NCBI GenBank assembly: GCA_009782915.1
Contig: WRIC01000009.1
Span: forward strand, 26,154-90,153
Length of the DNA stretch: 64,000 nucleotides
Origin: Propionibacteriaceae bacterium
GTDB taxonomy: Bacteria > Actinomycetota > Actinomycetes > Propionibacteriales > Propionibacteriaceae
Reading direction: 5' to 3'
How positions within the stretch are numbered: the stretch's first letter is position 1; each line of letters opens with the position of its first letter. Positions 22,937-33,360 of this stretch are shown piece after piece. The translations under genes were made by a program, and so were the position numbers. The notes under the pieces were generated by a model, which was given only the letters and a program-made list of their open reading frames with translations, was not told where the DNA came from and ran no database searches.

Positions 22937-24365
22937 CCAGGTCGGGGGTGGGGTCTGTGGTTGGTTCAGGATCATCCGGTTCGTTGGATGGTCCAGCAGA
23001 AGAGTCAGTGGATGCCGCCGAGGGGTCAGCGGTAGCTGCCATAGCAGCTTGAGCATCGAGTTCTTCTGACTGGTCGATGGTTGTTTTCACGACCAATTGA
23101 ATATAGGAATAGTCGGGATTACCGGTGTTGATCAGTGGTGGTGTGAACGAGACAGCGATCATGGGCAGGGACTTGGCTTGAACAGCTAAATCCACCATTT
23201 CGGACACATTCCATGGCGGGATGGAGGTGGTCGCCATTTCTTGGGAGGCAGCTGCCATGGAGGTGAATTTCACGGCAACAGTGGAGGGGTCCATTTGGCT
23301 GAGCACTGCTGCCATCACACATTTTTGGCGCTCCATTCGTGAATAGTCGGAGGTGGTGGACCGCGAGCGGGTGAACCACAACACCTGATGTCCGTCGAGG
23401 TGCTGGCTGGGCCCGGCTTCCAACCATTCGGTTTCTTGTTTGTTGATGGGTACGCGCTCGTGAATAGTGATCGTCAAACCACCCATGGCGTTGATGAGGT
23501 CTTTAAACCCTTGCATGTTGATCATGACATAGTAGTTGATGGGTAGCCCTGTGATTCCACTGACCGCCTCCATGGTGGCTTGGATTCCTGGGTTGTCGAC
23601 ACCAGGATACAGATCAGCATGTTCCTCACCGAGCAGATAAACAGCGTTCAACATGCAGTCGTCGGATCCACATTTCCAGCCGTCAGGATAGAGGTTCCGC
23701 AGTGGTGAGCCTTCAGCAAAGGGTACGCTTTGGAGGTTGCGGGGCAGGCTAAACAACACAGTACGCCCAGTGTTACCTTGGACGCTGGCGAGCATGATCG
23801 TGTCGGGTCTCACTCCCGTACGCCCAGGTCCGGAATCGGAACCCAACAACAGGATGTTGTAGCGTCCTTTGTCTTTGGTGGAGTTTCCACCGCCTGAGAA
23901 TATTCCCGACAGTGCACCGCCTGCACTCCAGGTTGCAGCCCCAGCCCAGGCCGTACCGGAGGCGAGAACTGCTGCCATCACAAGGGCAACCACCGAGAAC
24001 ACGGCACCTTTCTTGGCTCCCATGTTTTTGGGGCGCGAAATCCACCACGTGTTGATCGCGAGTCCCAGCCAGAAGATTCCCAGAGCGAGAACAGTCACAG
24101 AAACGATCTTCAACACCAGGCCATTGGCCCAAAATCCCACCATGGCTTTGGTGAGCGCCAGGGAGAGGATCAACAACACCAGTGCCACCACGAGCACGAA
24201 CATCCACAGTTTGAGAGCGAAACGCCCCAGGTTTTTGTTGCCATGGATGGCTTGGGCTGATCCGGGGACGAGCAGACCGAGTCCGAGCAGGGTGTATCCG
24301 CGCCTGGTGGCGACAACCTCACTGCGATGGGAGATCTCCAGATATTCCTCCACCTGGTCAGACAT
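22893..24365 (-). CDS. LytR-CpsA-Psr (LCP) family protein
   Basis: NILLLGSDSGPGRTGVRPDTIMLASV...SLPRNLQSVPF; start taken at MSDQVEEYLE. Confidence 0.9.
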   Translation of the reverse strand: MSDQVEEYLEISHRSEVVATRRGYTLLGLGLLVPGSAQAIHGNKNLGRFALKLWMFVLVVALVLLILSLALTKAMVGFWANGLVLKIVSVTVLALGIFWLGLAINTWWISRPKNMGAKKGAVFSVVALVMAAVLASGTAWAGAATWSAGGALSGIFSGGGNSTKDKGRYNILLLGSDSGPGRTGVRPDTIMLASVQGNTGRTVLFSLPRNLQSVPFAEGSPLRNLYPDGWKCGSDDCMLNAVYLLGEEHADLYPGVDNPGIQATMEAVSGITGLPINYYVMINMQGFKDLINAMGGLTITIHERVPINKQETEWLEAGPSQHLDGHQVLWFTRSRSTTSDYSRMERQKCVMAAVLSQMDPSTVAVKFTSMAAASQEMATTSIPPWNVSEMVDLAVQAKSLPMIAVSFTPPLINTGNPDYSYIQLVVKTTIDQSEELDAQAAMAATADPSAASTDSSAGPSNEPDDPEPTTDPTPDLVNHTDDLSLVCSVG

Positions 24366-24441
24366 GATGCTCCATTCTGTTGACGTACCCCAGTATGGAG
24401 GAACCACCGCGCCCGCCCAAGCAGGCACGCCGGAAGGGAAG

Positions 24442-25785
24442 TTAACCGCCGTAAGGTGCTGGAATGATTCTTTGGTCTGCGTCCAGATAGTACGTGGGGA
24501 TCACCGGTTCGCCTCGACTCATCTTGTAGCCGTCACGCGGGAGTTCACCGCGGGCCATCTCATGGCGGGCGCGGGCATCAGCGATGGGTTCTCGTCCCAC
24601 GATTTCTCCGTTGATGATGAGTTCACGAAGAAGAGGGCGGTCGTTGTCGTCGATGACAGCTGGTTTGCTGATTCCCACGAGTTCTGCTTCAGCGATTCCT
24701 TTCGGGTCAAGTCTGCGCGAGGCATGTTTTCGCCCACCCACGGTAGCTTTCTGCATGGATTTCTTGGCTACCGGTGTCCAGGGGGAATCTGGTGCATCGG
24801 TGGCGGCTCGGGCCACGAGTTTGTAAACCATGGAGCAGGTGGGTGCCCCTGATCCTGTGACAAGCGAGGTGCCCACGCCGTACCCGTTGACAGGGGCACC
24901 GCTGAGGGCAGCGAGCTGCCATTCATCCAGATCGGAGGTCACGATGATCTTGGTGTCAGTGGCACCCAGATCATCGAGTAGGGCGCGTACCTCTTTGGCG
25001 GTGACGGTCAGATCACCGGAGTCGATGCGGACCGCACCCAGGCGACCACCAGTGAGTTTCACCCCGGTGCGTACGGCCTGTTCGATGTCGTAGGTGTCGA
25101 CCAACAGGGTCGTGTTTTCGCCGAGGGTTTCGATCTGGGCTGCGAAGGCTTCCTCCTCGGTGTCGTGGAGCAGGGTGAACGAGTGGGCTGCGGTTCCGGT
25201 GGTGGGGATGCCGTAGGTGCGCCCGGCTTCCATATTGGAGGTGGAGGCGAAACCGGCGATGTAGGCGGCTCGGGCTGCGGCCACAGCGGAGTATTCGTTG
25301 GCGCGTCTGGTACCCATTTCGATGCAGGGGCGATCCTCAGCCATCAGTGTCATGCGGGAGGCCGCTGAGGCGATGGCAGAGTCATAGTTGTAGATCGACA
25401 GGAGCATGGTTTCCAGCAGTACGGCTTCAGCGAAGGTTCCTTCCACAATGAGCAGTGGTGAGCCGGGGAAATAGAGATCCCCCTCGCCGTACCCCCACAT
25501 GGAGCCAGTGAACTTGTAGGTGGACAGATAGTCAGCGGTGGGTGCGTCGATGATTCCCGCCGATGCCATGAAGTCGAGTTCCTCGGTGCCGAAGTGGAAG
25601 TTGGCAACCGCTTCCAGAGCACGCCCCACCCCAGCAACCACCCCATAGCGTCTCCCCGAAGGCAACCGCCGAGCAAACAGCTCAAAGATGGACCGACGAT
25701 GTGCATTCCCGGAGGTCATGGCCGCCCGGACCATGGTCACCTCATACTGATCAGTCAACAGCGCAGTAGTTTCACGACATACCAT
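24442..25785 (-). CDS. pncB: Nicotinate phosphoribosyltransferase
   Basis: MVCRETTALLTDQYEVTMVRAAM start; RIDSGDLTVTAKEVRALLD, YGVGTSLVTGSGAPT. The ORF-track extension to 26124 runs back through a repeat and is judged spurious. Confidence 0.93.
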   Translation of the reverse strand: MVCRETTALLTDQYEVTMVRAAMTSGNAHRRSIFELFARRLPSGRRYGVVAGVGRALEAVANFHFGTEELDFMASAGIIDAPTADYLSTYKFTGSMWGYGEGDLYFPGSPLLIVEGTFAEAVLLETMLLSIYNYDSAIASAASRMTLMAEDRPCIEMGTRRANEYSAVAAARAAYIAGFASTSNMEAGRTYGIPTTGTAAHSFTLLHDTEEEAFAAQIETLGENTTLLVDTYDIEQAVRTGVKLTGGRLGAVRIDSGDLTVTAKEVRALLDDLGATDTKIIVTSDLDEWQLAALSGAPVNGYGVGTSLVTGSGAPTCSMVYKLVARAATDAPDSPWTPVAKKSMQKATVGGRKHASRRLDPKGIAEAELVGISKPAVIDDNDRPLLRELIINGEIVGREPIADARARHEMARGELPRDGYKMSRGEPVIPTYYLDADQRIIPAPYGG

Positions 25786-25805
25786 CCCCCCAGCATAGTG
25801 TGTCG

Positions 25806-25850
25806 CCCCCCCGTCTTTCTGCGCGTAGTCGCAGAATCCAGAATCCACAG
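25806..25850. repeat. Single family-A half-element (TTCTGCG type)
   Basis: CCCCGTCTTTCTGCGCGTAGTCGCAGAATCCAGAATCCACAGT. Confidence 0.8.
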
Positions 25851-25914
25851 TCCCCACCCATGTTTCTTCAGATAGAATCACCAGTACCCACACATCTATA
25901 GTGAAAGGTGAACC

Positions 25915-26415
25915 ATGTCCCCCCTGGTGAGCATTCTGATGGGATCGGATTCCGATTGGCCGATCATGGTGGAGGCCGCCAAGGCCCTCCAGGAGTTCAA
26001 CATTGAGTTTGAGGCGAACGCTATATCTGCCCACAGGATGCCAGAGGAGACGATCAACTATGGTCGCACTGCCCACGAGCGCGGGATCAGGGTCATCATT
26101 GCTGGTGCCGGTGGTGCAGCCCATTTGCCTGGGGTTCTCGCAGCGGTGACTCCCCTGCCAGTCATTGGGGTGCCGATCCCGCTGAAGCAGTTGGATGGCT
26201 TGGATTCTTTGCTGTCGATCGTGCAGATGCCTGCGGGCGTACCAGTGGCTACCGTGGGTGTGGGCGCTGGACGTAACGCTGGCTTGCTCGCTGCGCGCAT
26301 CCTCGCTGCTAGTGATGACACCCGCCTGGCCCAGGTCCAGGATTTCCAGGCGAGTTTGCGTGAGGCAGCCCAGGCTAAGGGTGACAAGGTACGCGCGTAC
26401 GCGAAGGAACTCTAG
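25915..26415 (+). CDS. purE: 5-(carboxyamino)imidazole ribonucleotide mutase
   Basis: 166 aa; [11 protein letters not shown] and SAHRMPEE motifs. Confidence 0.97.
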   Translation: MSPLVSILMGSDSDWPIMVEAAKALQEFNIEFEANAISAHRMPEETINYGRTAHERGIRVIIAGAGGAAHLPGVLAAVTPLPVIGVPIPLKQLDGLDSLLSIVQMPAGVPVATVGVGAGRNAGLLAARILAASDDTRLAQVQDFQASLREAAQAKGDKVRAYAKEL

Positions 26416-28718
26416 TTGGTCCTGCGCCGTGAGCGCCTTCCCGTTGTTCTTTCTCCCCCATCGGAGGGTGCTTGACTGGCGACTGGTTCGTCGTATCTGA
26501 TTCGCCCTTGACCTTCACAGGGTTCACAGGTGGTGGTGAAGGCTTCCGCGAGACCTGTCCCGACTTTCTTTCGAGTCATTTGTACTAAACCAAGTGAGGT
26601 CACTTCGGAGACTTGGTGGCGGGTACGATCCCGTCCGAGGCATTCCACGAGTCGGCGTAGCAACAGTTCACGGTTGGTGGGCAGAACCATATCAATGAAG
26701 TCGATGATGATGATTCCACCGATGTCTCGTAAGCGCAGTTGGCGTACGATCTCTTCGGCGGCTTCGAGGTTGTTGGAGGTGACGGTGGCTTCAAGGTTGC
26801 CCCCTGCGCCAGTGAATCGTCCGGTGTTGACATCGATGACGGTCATTGCTTCGGTTCGATCGATGACCAGTGATCCGCCGGAGGGGAGATGGACTTTTCG
26901 GTCCAGGGCTTTGGCAATCTGCTCATCGATGCGATATTTCGCAAAAACATCACCGTCTTGCTCGCGATCCCACCGGCTGATTCTTTCTTGCAGGTGTGGG
27001 GAGACATGCCCAACATAGGCGCTGACTGTTTCAAAGGCGTCTTCCATTCCCCCATTTCCATCGACGATAAGCGTGGAGAAGTCTTCAGTGAACAGGTCTC
27101 GGACGATCCTCATGGTGAGGTCTGGTTCGGTGTAGAGCAATTGGGCGGTTTGTTTGCCTTGGGCTTTCTTTTCGATGACCTCCCATTGGGCTTTGAGACG
27201 GTTGACGTCGCGTACTAGTTCTTCTTCGGAGGTTCCTTCAGCGGCGGTACGGATAACCACGGTGGCGGATTCTTCAACAAGGTTGTCGAGGATGGATTTC
27301 AAGCGGTTGCGCTCATTTTCTCCGAGTTTGCGGGAGATGCCGGCAATGTGGCCATGGGGGGCATAGACCACATATCGTCCTGGGATGGACACATGCGAGG
27401 TCAGGCGTGCCCCTTTGGCGCCCACGGGGTCTTTGGAGACTTGGACAACAGCGAGTTGCCCGGCGGTGAATACTTCCTCAATTTTGCGGTTTTGACCGGC
27501 TTCACCGAAGGAATCCCAGTCGACTTCACCGGCGTAGAGTACGGCGTTGCGCCCTCGTCCGATGTCGATGAATGCTGCTTCCATTCCGGGCAGTACGTTT
27601 TGGACTTTCCCGAGATAGATGTTCCCGATGAGCGAGGCTGCTGATGCGCGATCCACATAGTGTTCAACCAGGATTCCGTCTTCGATCACAGCGATCTGGG
27701 AATACTCTTCTTTCTGCCGGATGAGCATGGTGCGTTCCACTGATTCGCGTCGTGCAAGGAATTCGGCCTCGGACAAAATGGGCGCACGTCTACGTGAGGC
27801 TGCTCTTCCTTCGCGGCGGCGTTGCCTTTTGGCTTCGATTCGAGTGGAGCCTTCGATGCCTTCCACCTTGGCTTGGGTGTTCTTCTTGGTCCGCGGTTCA
27901 CGTACTTTGACGACAACTTCAGCGTCAGTGTCATCAGTATCATCGATGTCTTCTCCGCGTCGACGTCGGCGACGTCGGCGACGGTTGGATGAGTCTTCAT
28001 TGTTGTCGCCGTTGTTGTGGTTGCCGTTGGTGTCAGCAGCGTTGGGGGTTTCTTCTTCTGGTTGGTTGTCGTCGCTGCCCTCAGGGCCAGTGGTGTGACG
28101 TTTGCGTCCTCCCCTGCGGCGTCGGCGACGGTTGGAGCCTGCTTGTTCCTCATCAGTATCGTTCCCTGATGGGCTGTCGGCCGCGATGGCTTGGGCTAGT
28201 TCGTCGAGGGCTTTGGTTTTCTCGGCGTCTTGGCTTGCTGTGTTGTCTTGTTTGGTTTTCCTGCTGCGCGTGCCAGCTGAACGAGTACGTTGGGTGCGGC
28301 TGAGTTCACCGAGAGCTTCGCCAATGGCTTCCTGGGTTTCAGGTGTGGTGTCTGGCACGTCGGATGTGGTGGACTGGTCTGCTGGCTTTTTTCGCGTGGT
28401 TTTGCGCGCGGTTGTCTTGGGGGCTTCAGTGTCCTGGTTTTCTGGGTCTTTGGTTTCCCCGTTTGTCTTGCGCTTAGTGGTTTTCTTGGTTTTCCCTTTG
28501 GCGGCAAATCCGCGATGCCCGGAGGATTCTTCACTAGCGTCAGCTGAGGGCTGCGACTGATCATCAGTGGTGTTGAGTGATTTGGGGGGTTTGCGGGTTT
28601 TCTTGGGCCGGTATTCGGGTTGAGCTTCAACCGTGGGGGCCTCTGCAGGACCTGGGTCTGTTGTTGGGGGTGGTGTTGTGGATTCTGCGGTGGAATCCAT
28701 GGATGTATCGTCGAGCAT
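26412..28718 (-). CDS. rne: Ribonuclease E/G
   Basis: S1 domain [39 protein letters not shown] and catalytic [18 protein letters not shown]...VIDVNTGRF; Arg-rich disordered N-terminus; start at [10 protein letters not shown]. Confidence 0.95.
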   Translation of the reverse strand: MLDDTSMDSTAESTTPPPTTDPGPAEAPTVEAQPEYRPKKTRKPPKSLNTTDDQSQPSADASEESSGHRGFAAKGKTKKTTKRKTNGETKDPENQDTEAPKTTARKTTRKKPADQSTTSDVPDTTPETQEAIGEALGELSRTQRTRSAGTRSRKTKQDNTASQDAEKTKALDELAQAIAADSPSGNDTDEEQAGSNRRRRRRGGRKRHTTGPEGSDDNQPEEETPNAADTNGNHNNGDNNEDSSNRRRRRRRRRGEDIDDTDDTDAEVVVKVREPRTKKNTQAKVEGIEGSTRIEAKRQRRREGRAASRRRAPILSEAEFLARRESVERTMLIRQKEEYSQIAVIEDGILVEHYVDRASAASLIGNIYLGKVQNVLPGMEAAFIDIGRGRNAVLYAGEVDWDSFGEAGQNRKIEEVFTAGQLAVVQVSKDPVGAKGARLTSHVSIPGRYVVYAPHGHIAGISRKLGENERNRLKSILDNLVEESATVVIRTAAEGTSEEELVRDVNRLKAQWEVIEKKAQGKQTAQLLYTEPDLTMRIVRDLFTEDFSTLIVDGNGGMEDAFETVSAYVGHVSPHLQERISRWDREQDGDVFAKYRIDEQIAKALDRKVHLPSGGSLVIDRTEAMTVIDVNTGRFTGAGGNLEATVTSNNLEAAEEIVRQLRLRDIGGIIIIDFIDMVLPTNRELLLRRLVECLGRDRTRHQVSEVTSLGLVQMTRKKVGTGLAEAFTTTCEPCEGQGRIRYDEPVASQAPSDGGERTTGRRSRRRTN

Positions 28719-28733
28719 AAGCGCTCTCTTTCT

Positions 28734-28775
28734 CACCGGGGTTTTACCCGGTGCCACAGGCGGGTTTTCCCCGCC
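28734..28775 (-). promoter_or_regulatory. Tandem hairpins in the rne 5' leader
   Basis: CACCGGG-GTTTTA-CCCGGTG (28734-28753) and GGCGGG-TTTTC-CCCGCC (28759-28775) just upstream of the rne ATG. Confidence 0.5.
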
Positions 28776-28966
28776 AAAAGCTTGAAATCTGGTGGGAACC
28801 CCGCCGCGGTCCCATACGCCGGGTCGCGTCTTGAGTTCGCACTCACGGACCGCAGGTTGCGATCCAATCTGTGTTTATTATTTCACAGGTCTTATTTCGT
28901 TGCACATTAAGCAGTACGGTGAGTCGCTTCTTAGGACCTACCACTTCGTCGCATGAATATCTGATG

Positions 28967-30358
28967 TCAGATTTTCTTGTTATAGGGTTTCCTGGTATTC
29001 CAAAGAAATTTCTGTGACAACTGGTCTAGTCGATTAAAGATGCGATATTGCACCACATAGGGCCACATACGTTTTTTAAAATAGTGCCAATCATCGCGTC
29101 GAACAGCTTCCTGATAGTGGATATGGCTCCACCTAGCCATATCACTACGGGTGTCTTGAATCTTCTTCCTAAAAAAGGAAATCATCTTGCTTGACGGCTC
29201 AACTCGCTTCAGTGGAACCCAATTTCCTCTCTTGTTTTGCCTTTCCAACCTATAAGCTAATTCTTCTCGGTGTCGGACAAGCCCACCTTGAGAACGAAGT
29301 AAAGTTTCCTCGTCAAGTGCAGAAAGCTGGACATTGCCACAATCCATCTCCTGATTAATGAGTTCTAGCAACTCTGAATTGCGAACAATGATGACGTTAT
29401 CACCTCGTTGATCGTCAACATATTCTGGTAGCCACGCATCGCCCAGAACTATGTCTGCATTTTCATTGAACACATTGTCCGTGAAGTCTGAGAACTTTGT
29501 CTTGAAGAAACCATAAGCCCAGGACGCCGCATAGAGTTCGGTTTGAGTTCTGCAGAACGAGACCTTCTGACCATCGACATTACCTGTAAATCTTGTCAGA
29601 TATTGGTTGGACTTCCCAGCGTCGTTTTTGACGCGAAATTCTATATCATGTAAAGCGCCTGGCCTAATTCCATGTTGCCAAGCTAGGCACTCCGCATATT
29701 TCATGCTTTTCTGATGACCACAAATCAACCCGATTGTGTATACGATTCTCTCCTTGAACAGAGCATCGATTTCCTGTAATAAGCGGATCTCCGTAATGAA
29801 TTCTGGAATTCCAACAATGGCGTACCGCCCTGGCATTTCTCTAACTGTCTTGAGCACGTGGGAGAGTTCAACTGGGTAGTAGCGCGACTGGGAACCCAAG
29901 AGGATTTCCGAAACGGAACGGGAAATATCATATTGGAAAAGCACTCCGTCGTTTCCTGTGGCTTTCCTAACATGGACGGCCCCATCGATTCTCCCTGTCT
30001 CCATCAATTTCGCGAGAATCCAGGTTCCAAACCCACCAGAACTCCCATGCTTTCTATACTCCCCCTCAATCACATGACCAGCAAACAGGGCATGATAGAA
30101 GCCGAGAACTCTATGATACCTAATTCCTTCCGCTTTGCCATAGTTATTCTCAGCTAGCTGATATTCGTTAGGCGATGCGTCAGCCATCATGTCTACCAAC
30201 GATTCTTCGCTGCTCTGTTCTTGGGCGTGCAGATACTCATATTGCCCAAATTGGTCAATAGCCATTGCAACATCGTCATCGACGACCGCACGAATACCAC
30301 TACGTACTGAATAGCTATCTCGGGTTTTCCCTGATTCTGAACCGACGTTGTGCTCCAT
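28967..30358 (-). CDS. FrhB (coenzyme F420 hydrogenase beta subunit) C-terminal domain-like protein of polysaccharide cluster
   Basis: EYRKHGSSGGFGTWILAKLM...IVGIPEFITEIRLLQ...YTIGLICGHQKSMKYAE typical of FrhB-like proteins in EPS loci. Confidence 0.75.
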   Translation of the reverse strand: MEHNVGSESGKTRDSYSVRSGIRAVVDDDVAMAIDQFGQYEYLHAQEQSSEESLVDMMADASPNEYQLAENNYGKAEGIRYHRVLGFYHALFAGHVIEGEYRKHGSSGGFGTWILAKLMETGRIDGAVHVRKATGNDGVLFQYDISRSVSEILLGSQSRYYPVELSHVLKTVREMPGRYAIVGIPEFITEIRLLQEIDALFKERIVYTIGLICGHQKSMKYAECLAWQHGIRPGALHDIEFRVKNDAGKSNQYLTRFTGNVDGQKVSFCRTQTELYAASWAYGFFKTKFSDFTDNVFNENADIVLGDAWLPEYVDDQRGDNVIIVRNSELLELINQEMDCGNVQLSALDEETLLRSQGGLVRHREELAYRLERQNKRGNWVPLKRVEPSSKMISFFRKKIQDTRSDMARWSHIHYQEAVRRDDWHYFKKRMWPYVVQYRIFNRLDQLSQKFLWNTRKPYNKKI

Positions 30359-30579
30359 ACCTTCATCGTACCTAAACAGGAAAGGCATGGATTTGTGGAT
30401 CATCAACAATGATATTTCTTCTACACTTGAAGAACTCCCGACATTTCATTTTCGAGAATGCCTTTTCGCAAACTGAGCAGCCTCGTCTAAACGGTAACGA
30501 CATCCATCACTTGATCCATGAGTTAATGATCCATCCACTATGCTGGAATTTCTCAACAGATTCTGGAGGGAAACTACGA

Positions 30580-31746
30580 ATGGATATTGCTGTCTTTGGG
30601 GCCGGGTATGTTGGTTTTGCCAACGCAATTGTCCTTGCCCAACACAATAGAGTCATTGTCGTAGATATCGATCCTGCCAAAGTCGCCTCGATAAATAATG
30701 GTAAGTCACCTGTCCATGAATCAAGAGTTAATGAGTTCCTGGCCGAAACAACATTGCAACTCAGGGCAACCACTGAAATTGCCGAAGCGGTTTCCTGCGC
30801 TTCTGTTGTCATCATTGCCACACCCACTGATTATGATCTTCAGACAGGCTTCTTTAACACATCTACAGTGGAGCAATGCATCAATCAGACTCTTCAAATC
30901 AATCCTCAAGCAATAATTGTCATCCGCTCGACTATTCCTATTGGTTTCACTTCTTCGATGCAGAAAGAGTATGAGTCACAATCAATTTTCTTTGTTCCTG
31001 AGTTTCTTCGGGAAGGTCAGACGCTCCAAGACAGCCTGTATCCCTCTCGCATCGTCATAGGAGGTGCGCCTCATCAGAGCCAGAAGGTGGTTGACCTTTT
31101 TCTCACCTCGTCGCGCAATCAAGACGTACCTGTCCTGCTAACCGGTCCACGAGAAGCCGAGGCAATTAAACTGTTTTCCAACTCCTATCTCGCTCTGCGT
31201 GTTGCCTATTTCAATGAAGTTGACACCTATGCAATTTCTGAAGAACTCAATGCAGGTGAAATTATTACCGGGATAGGGCTGGATCCTCGAATTGGTGCCC
31301 ACTATAACAATCCATCTTTCGGCTATGGTGGTTATTGTCTACCTAAGGACACCAAACAGCTACTTGCCAACTATTCCGGAATCCCGCAGGATCTCATTAG
31401 TGCTGTAGTGGAATCGAATAGCACCAGAAAGTCTTTCATCGCATCTGACATCCTTTCTCGACACCCCCAGACAGTCGGCATTTTTCGTTTGATTATGAAA
31501 GTAGGCTCAGACAATTTCCGCTCATCGTCAATCTTTGGGATCATTGAGAGGTTGCGACCATCTGGTGTCAGTATTATCGTTTTCGAGCCCAATATCGATG
31601 ATGAAACGGTTGCCGGCTGTGAAGTGGTCACAGACATTTCTACATTCAAACAACGAAGCGATCTGATCGTCACCAACCGAAGATCACCAGAGCTCGATGA
31701 TGTGCAAGACAAGGTATATACCCGTGACCTTTTTGACAGAGACTAA
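30580..31746 (+). CDS. UDP-glucose 6-dehydrogenase family protein
   Basis: MDIAVFGAGYVGFANAIVLAQ, IIATPTDYD, RSTIPIGFT, NPSFGYGGYCLPKDTKQL; RBS GGAGGG upstream of 30580. Confidence 0.92.
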   Translation: MDIAVFGAGYVGFANAIVLAQHNRVIVVDIDPAKVASINNGKSPVHESRVNEFLAETTLQLRATTEIAEAVSCASVVIIATPTDYDLQTGFFNTSTVEQCINQTLQINPQAIIVIRSTIPIGFTSSMQKEYESQSIFFVPEFLREGQTLQDSLYPSRIVIGGAPHQSQKVVDLFLTSSRNQDVPVLLTGPREAEAIKLFSNSYLALRVAYFNEVDTYAISEELNAGEIITGIGLDPRIGAHYNNPSFGYGGYCLPKDTKQLLANYSGIPQDLISAVVESNSTRKSFIASDILSRHPQTVGIFRLIMKVGSDNFRSSSIFGIIERLRPSGVSIIVFEPNIDDETVAGCEVVTDISTFKQRSDLIVTNRRSPELDDVQDKVYTRDLFDRD

Positions 31747-31770
31747 ATAGGTGACTGGGATACCTGACCG

Positions 31771-33303
31771 TCAATTTTCATCTGATTGTCTTCTCATCTG
31801 ATCAGACGTCCGCCTGAGAAGATCCTTAACCTGTTTTCTTTCCTCACCCTGCATAGTGATTCTCCATGTAGCCCATGAATAGCAAGCAGTAAAAACAAGA
31901 CCAACTACTGCAAATAAGGAAAGTGAATTGATGTCAATAATGGTTTCACATATCCAGAGAAATACACCAGTGCATACGAGGGCAACCAGGAGTGTCTTCC
32001 ACATCGAGCTCCAGAACTTCACCATATTCAAACCCATCCGTGCATGGTAATACCAGTTCATAGCAAGACATGGTCCAAGCACCATGATCACGCAGTATCC
32101 CACAGTGGCGCCCAACGCACCCATGTGAGGAGCAAGCATCCAACAAACCATAGCACCCAGGAGTGCTGATATCAAATAGACTATGGAGCGAAATTTGTGC
32201 CTATTTTTTGCCTGCTGAATGGCGATTCCAACATTCTGAACCAAAGGAATGGTCGTGATCGCTGCTAAAAGAATGACCATCTGATACGTGGAGCTGAATT
32301 CCTCACCTGCCCACATAGTAATAAAGAAGCGCCCAGTGATAATAAATCCGCCCAGAAGAAGAAAATGTACCATAAGTTGATATCTCCCAACTCTCATCAT
32401 GAGGCTCAAAAGGGAATCATTGCTTGCATCTTTTGCCACCATGAAATTGACTCTGGGTGTGAACACATTCGACAAGGCAGTGGACACTGAAAAGAACAGG
32501 TGGCGAAACAAGAAGGCAACTGAAAATAGCGCGACATCTGCCGAACTTGACCTTGACGCAAGTATGAAATTGGGCGCATTGTCAGAAAAAATATTAAATA
32601 GGAGCGACAAGAATACCCAGAAAGAAAAGGATGCAATTTCTCTCAGGAGATGGAATCTAAATGGGAAAAACTGAAATTCCATTCCCAGGCGCTTGGCGAA
32701 AAAGGCAGTCCAAGTCAATGACATGAAAGTCGAAATAGTTGTTGCCAGAGTTGCGCCAAAAGCGCCAAACCCAAACAACAGGAGCACAATCCCCAGAATC
32801 GTCCCCCCCAGTCTCATGCAAATAGCGATCCCATATAACGCTTTAAATCGTTCGTGGACAAGCAGATAGCTACTGAACACCGAGGAGGGAAAAGTCATAG
32901 CCACATTGATAGTCATGAGAACCATGAGCCTTTTCGCCAACACGATTTCTGCTGGGCTTAATCCGCCACCAAAGAGACCTTCAGCAAAGAAAACTATGAG
33001 TCCACCTCCAACACACGCTAGAAGGCCCATAAAACAAAAAATGATGAGGTACATCCCATTGAGATTGGATATTCCTTGAGAATCGTTCTTTACTCTAAGT
33101 CGTGTGTAGAACCGAACGTAGGCAACTCCAAAACCAAAATTCAAGATGAGAAGGGCAGAGATAACTGAATCCGACAGTCTATAAACCCCATATTCGTTTT
33201 GCCCTAAGACTCTAATAACAAATGGGGTGTAAAGAAGTGCGACAACATTTGACACTGCGACATTGGCATAGGCAAGCACTGCTCCTGATTTCACCTCAGA
33301 CAC
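31771..33303 (-). CDS. Polysaccharide flippase (Wzx-like, MATE/MVF superfamily)
   Basis: 510 aa polytopic; AYANVAVSNVVALLYTPFVIRVLGQNEYGVYRL. Confidence 0.85.
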   Translation of the reverse strand: MSEVKSGAVLAYANVAVSNVVALLYTPFVIRVLGQNEYGVYRLSDSVISALLILNFGFGVAYVRFYTRLRVKNDSQGISNLNGMYLIIFCFMGLLACVGGGLIVFFAEGLFGGGLSPAEIVLAKRLMVLMTINVAMTFPSSVFSSYLLVHERFKALYGIAICMRLGGTILGIVLLLFGFGAFGATLATTISTFMSLTWTAFFAKRLGMEFQFFPFRFHLLREIASFSFWVFLSLLFNIFSDNAPNFILASRSSSADVALFSVAFLFRHLFFSVSTALSNVFTPRVNFMVAKDASNDSLLSLMMRVGRYQLMVHFLLLGGFIITGRFFITMWAGEEFSSTYQMVILLAAITTIPLVQNVGIAIQQAKNRHKFRSIVYLISALLGAMVCWMLAPHMGALGATVGYCVIMVLGPCLAMNWYYHARMGLNMVKFWSSMWKTLLVALVCTGVFLWICETIIDINSLSLFAVVGLVFTACYSWATWRITMQGEERKQVKDLLRRTSDQMRRQSDEN

Positions 33304-33360
33304 AGTGATCTCCGCTGGTGGGCATCAAACACAAAATGATTGTGGCAGACATTTCATCGC

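Noticed and set aside
24442-26124. N-terminally extended 560-aa nicotinate phosphoribosyltransferase
   Set aside because: The extension reads antisense through purE and a family-A repeat; MVCRETTALLTDQYE at 25785 is the family-consistent start.
28967-30358. Genuine F420-reducing hydrogenase beta subunit
   Set aside because: Glycan-locus context, no hydrogenase partners and no Fe-S cysteines; only fold similarity is claimed.
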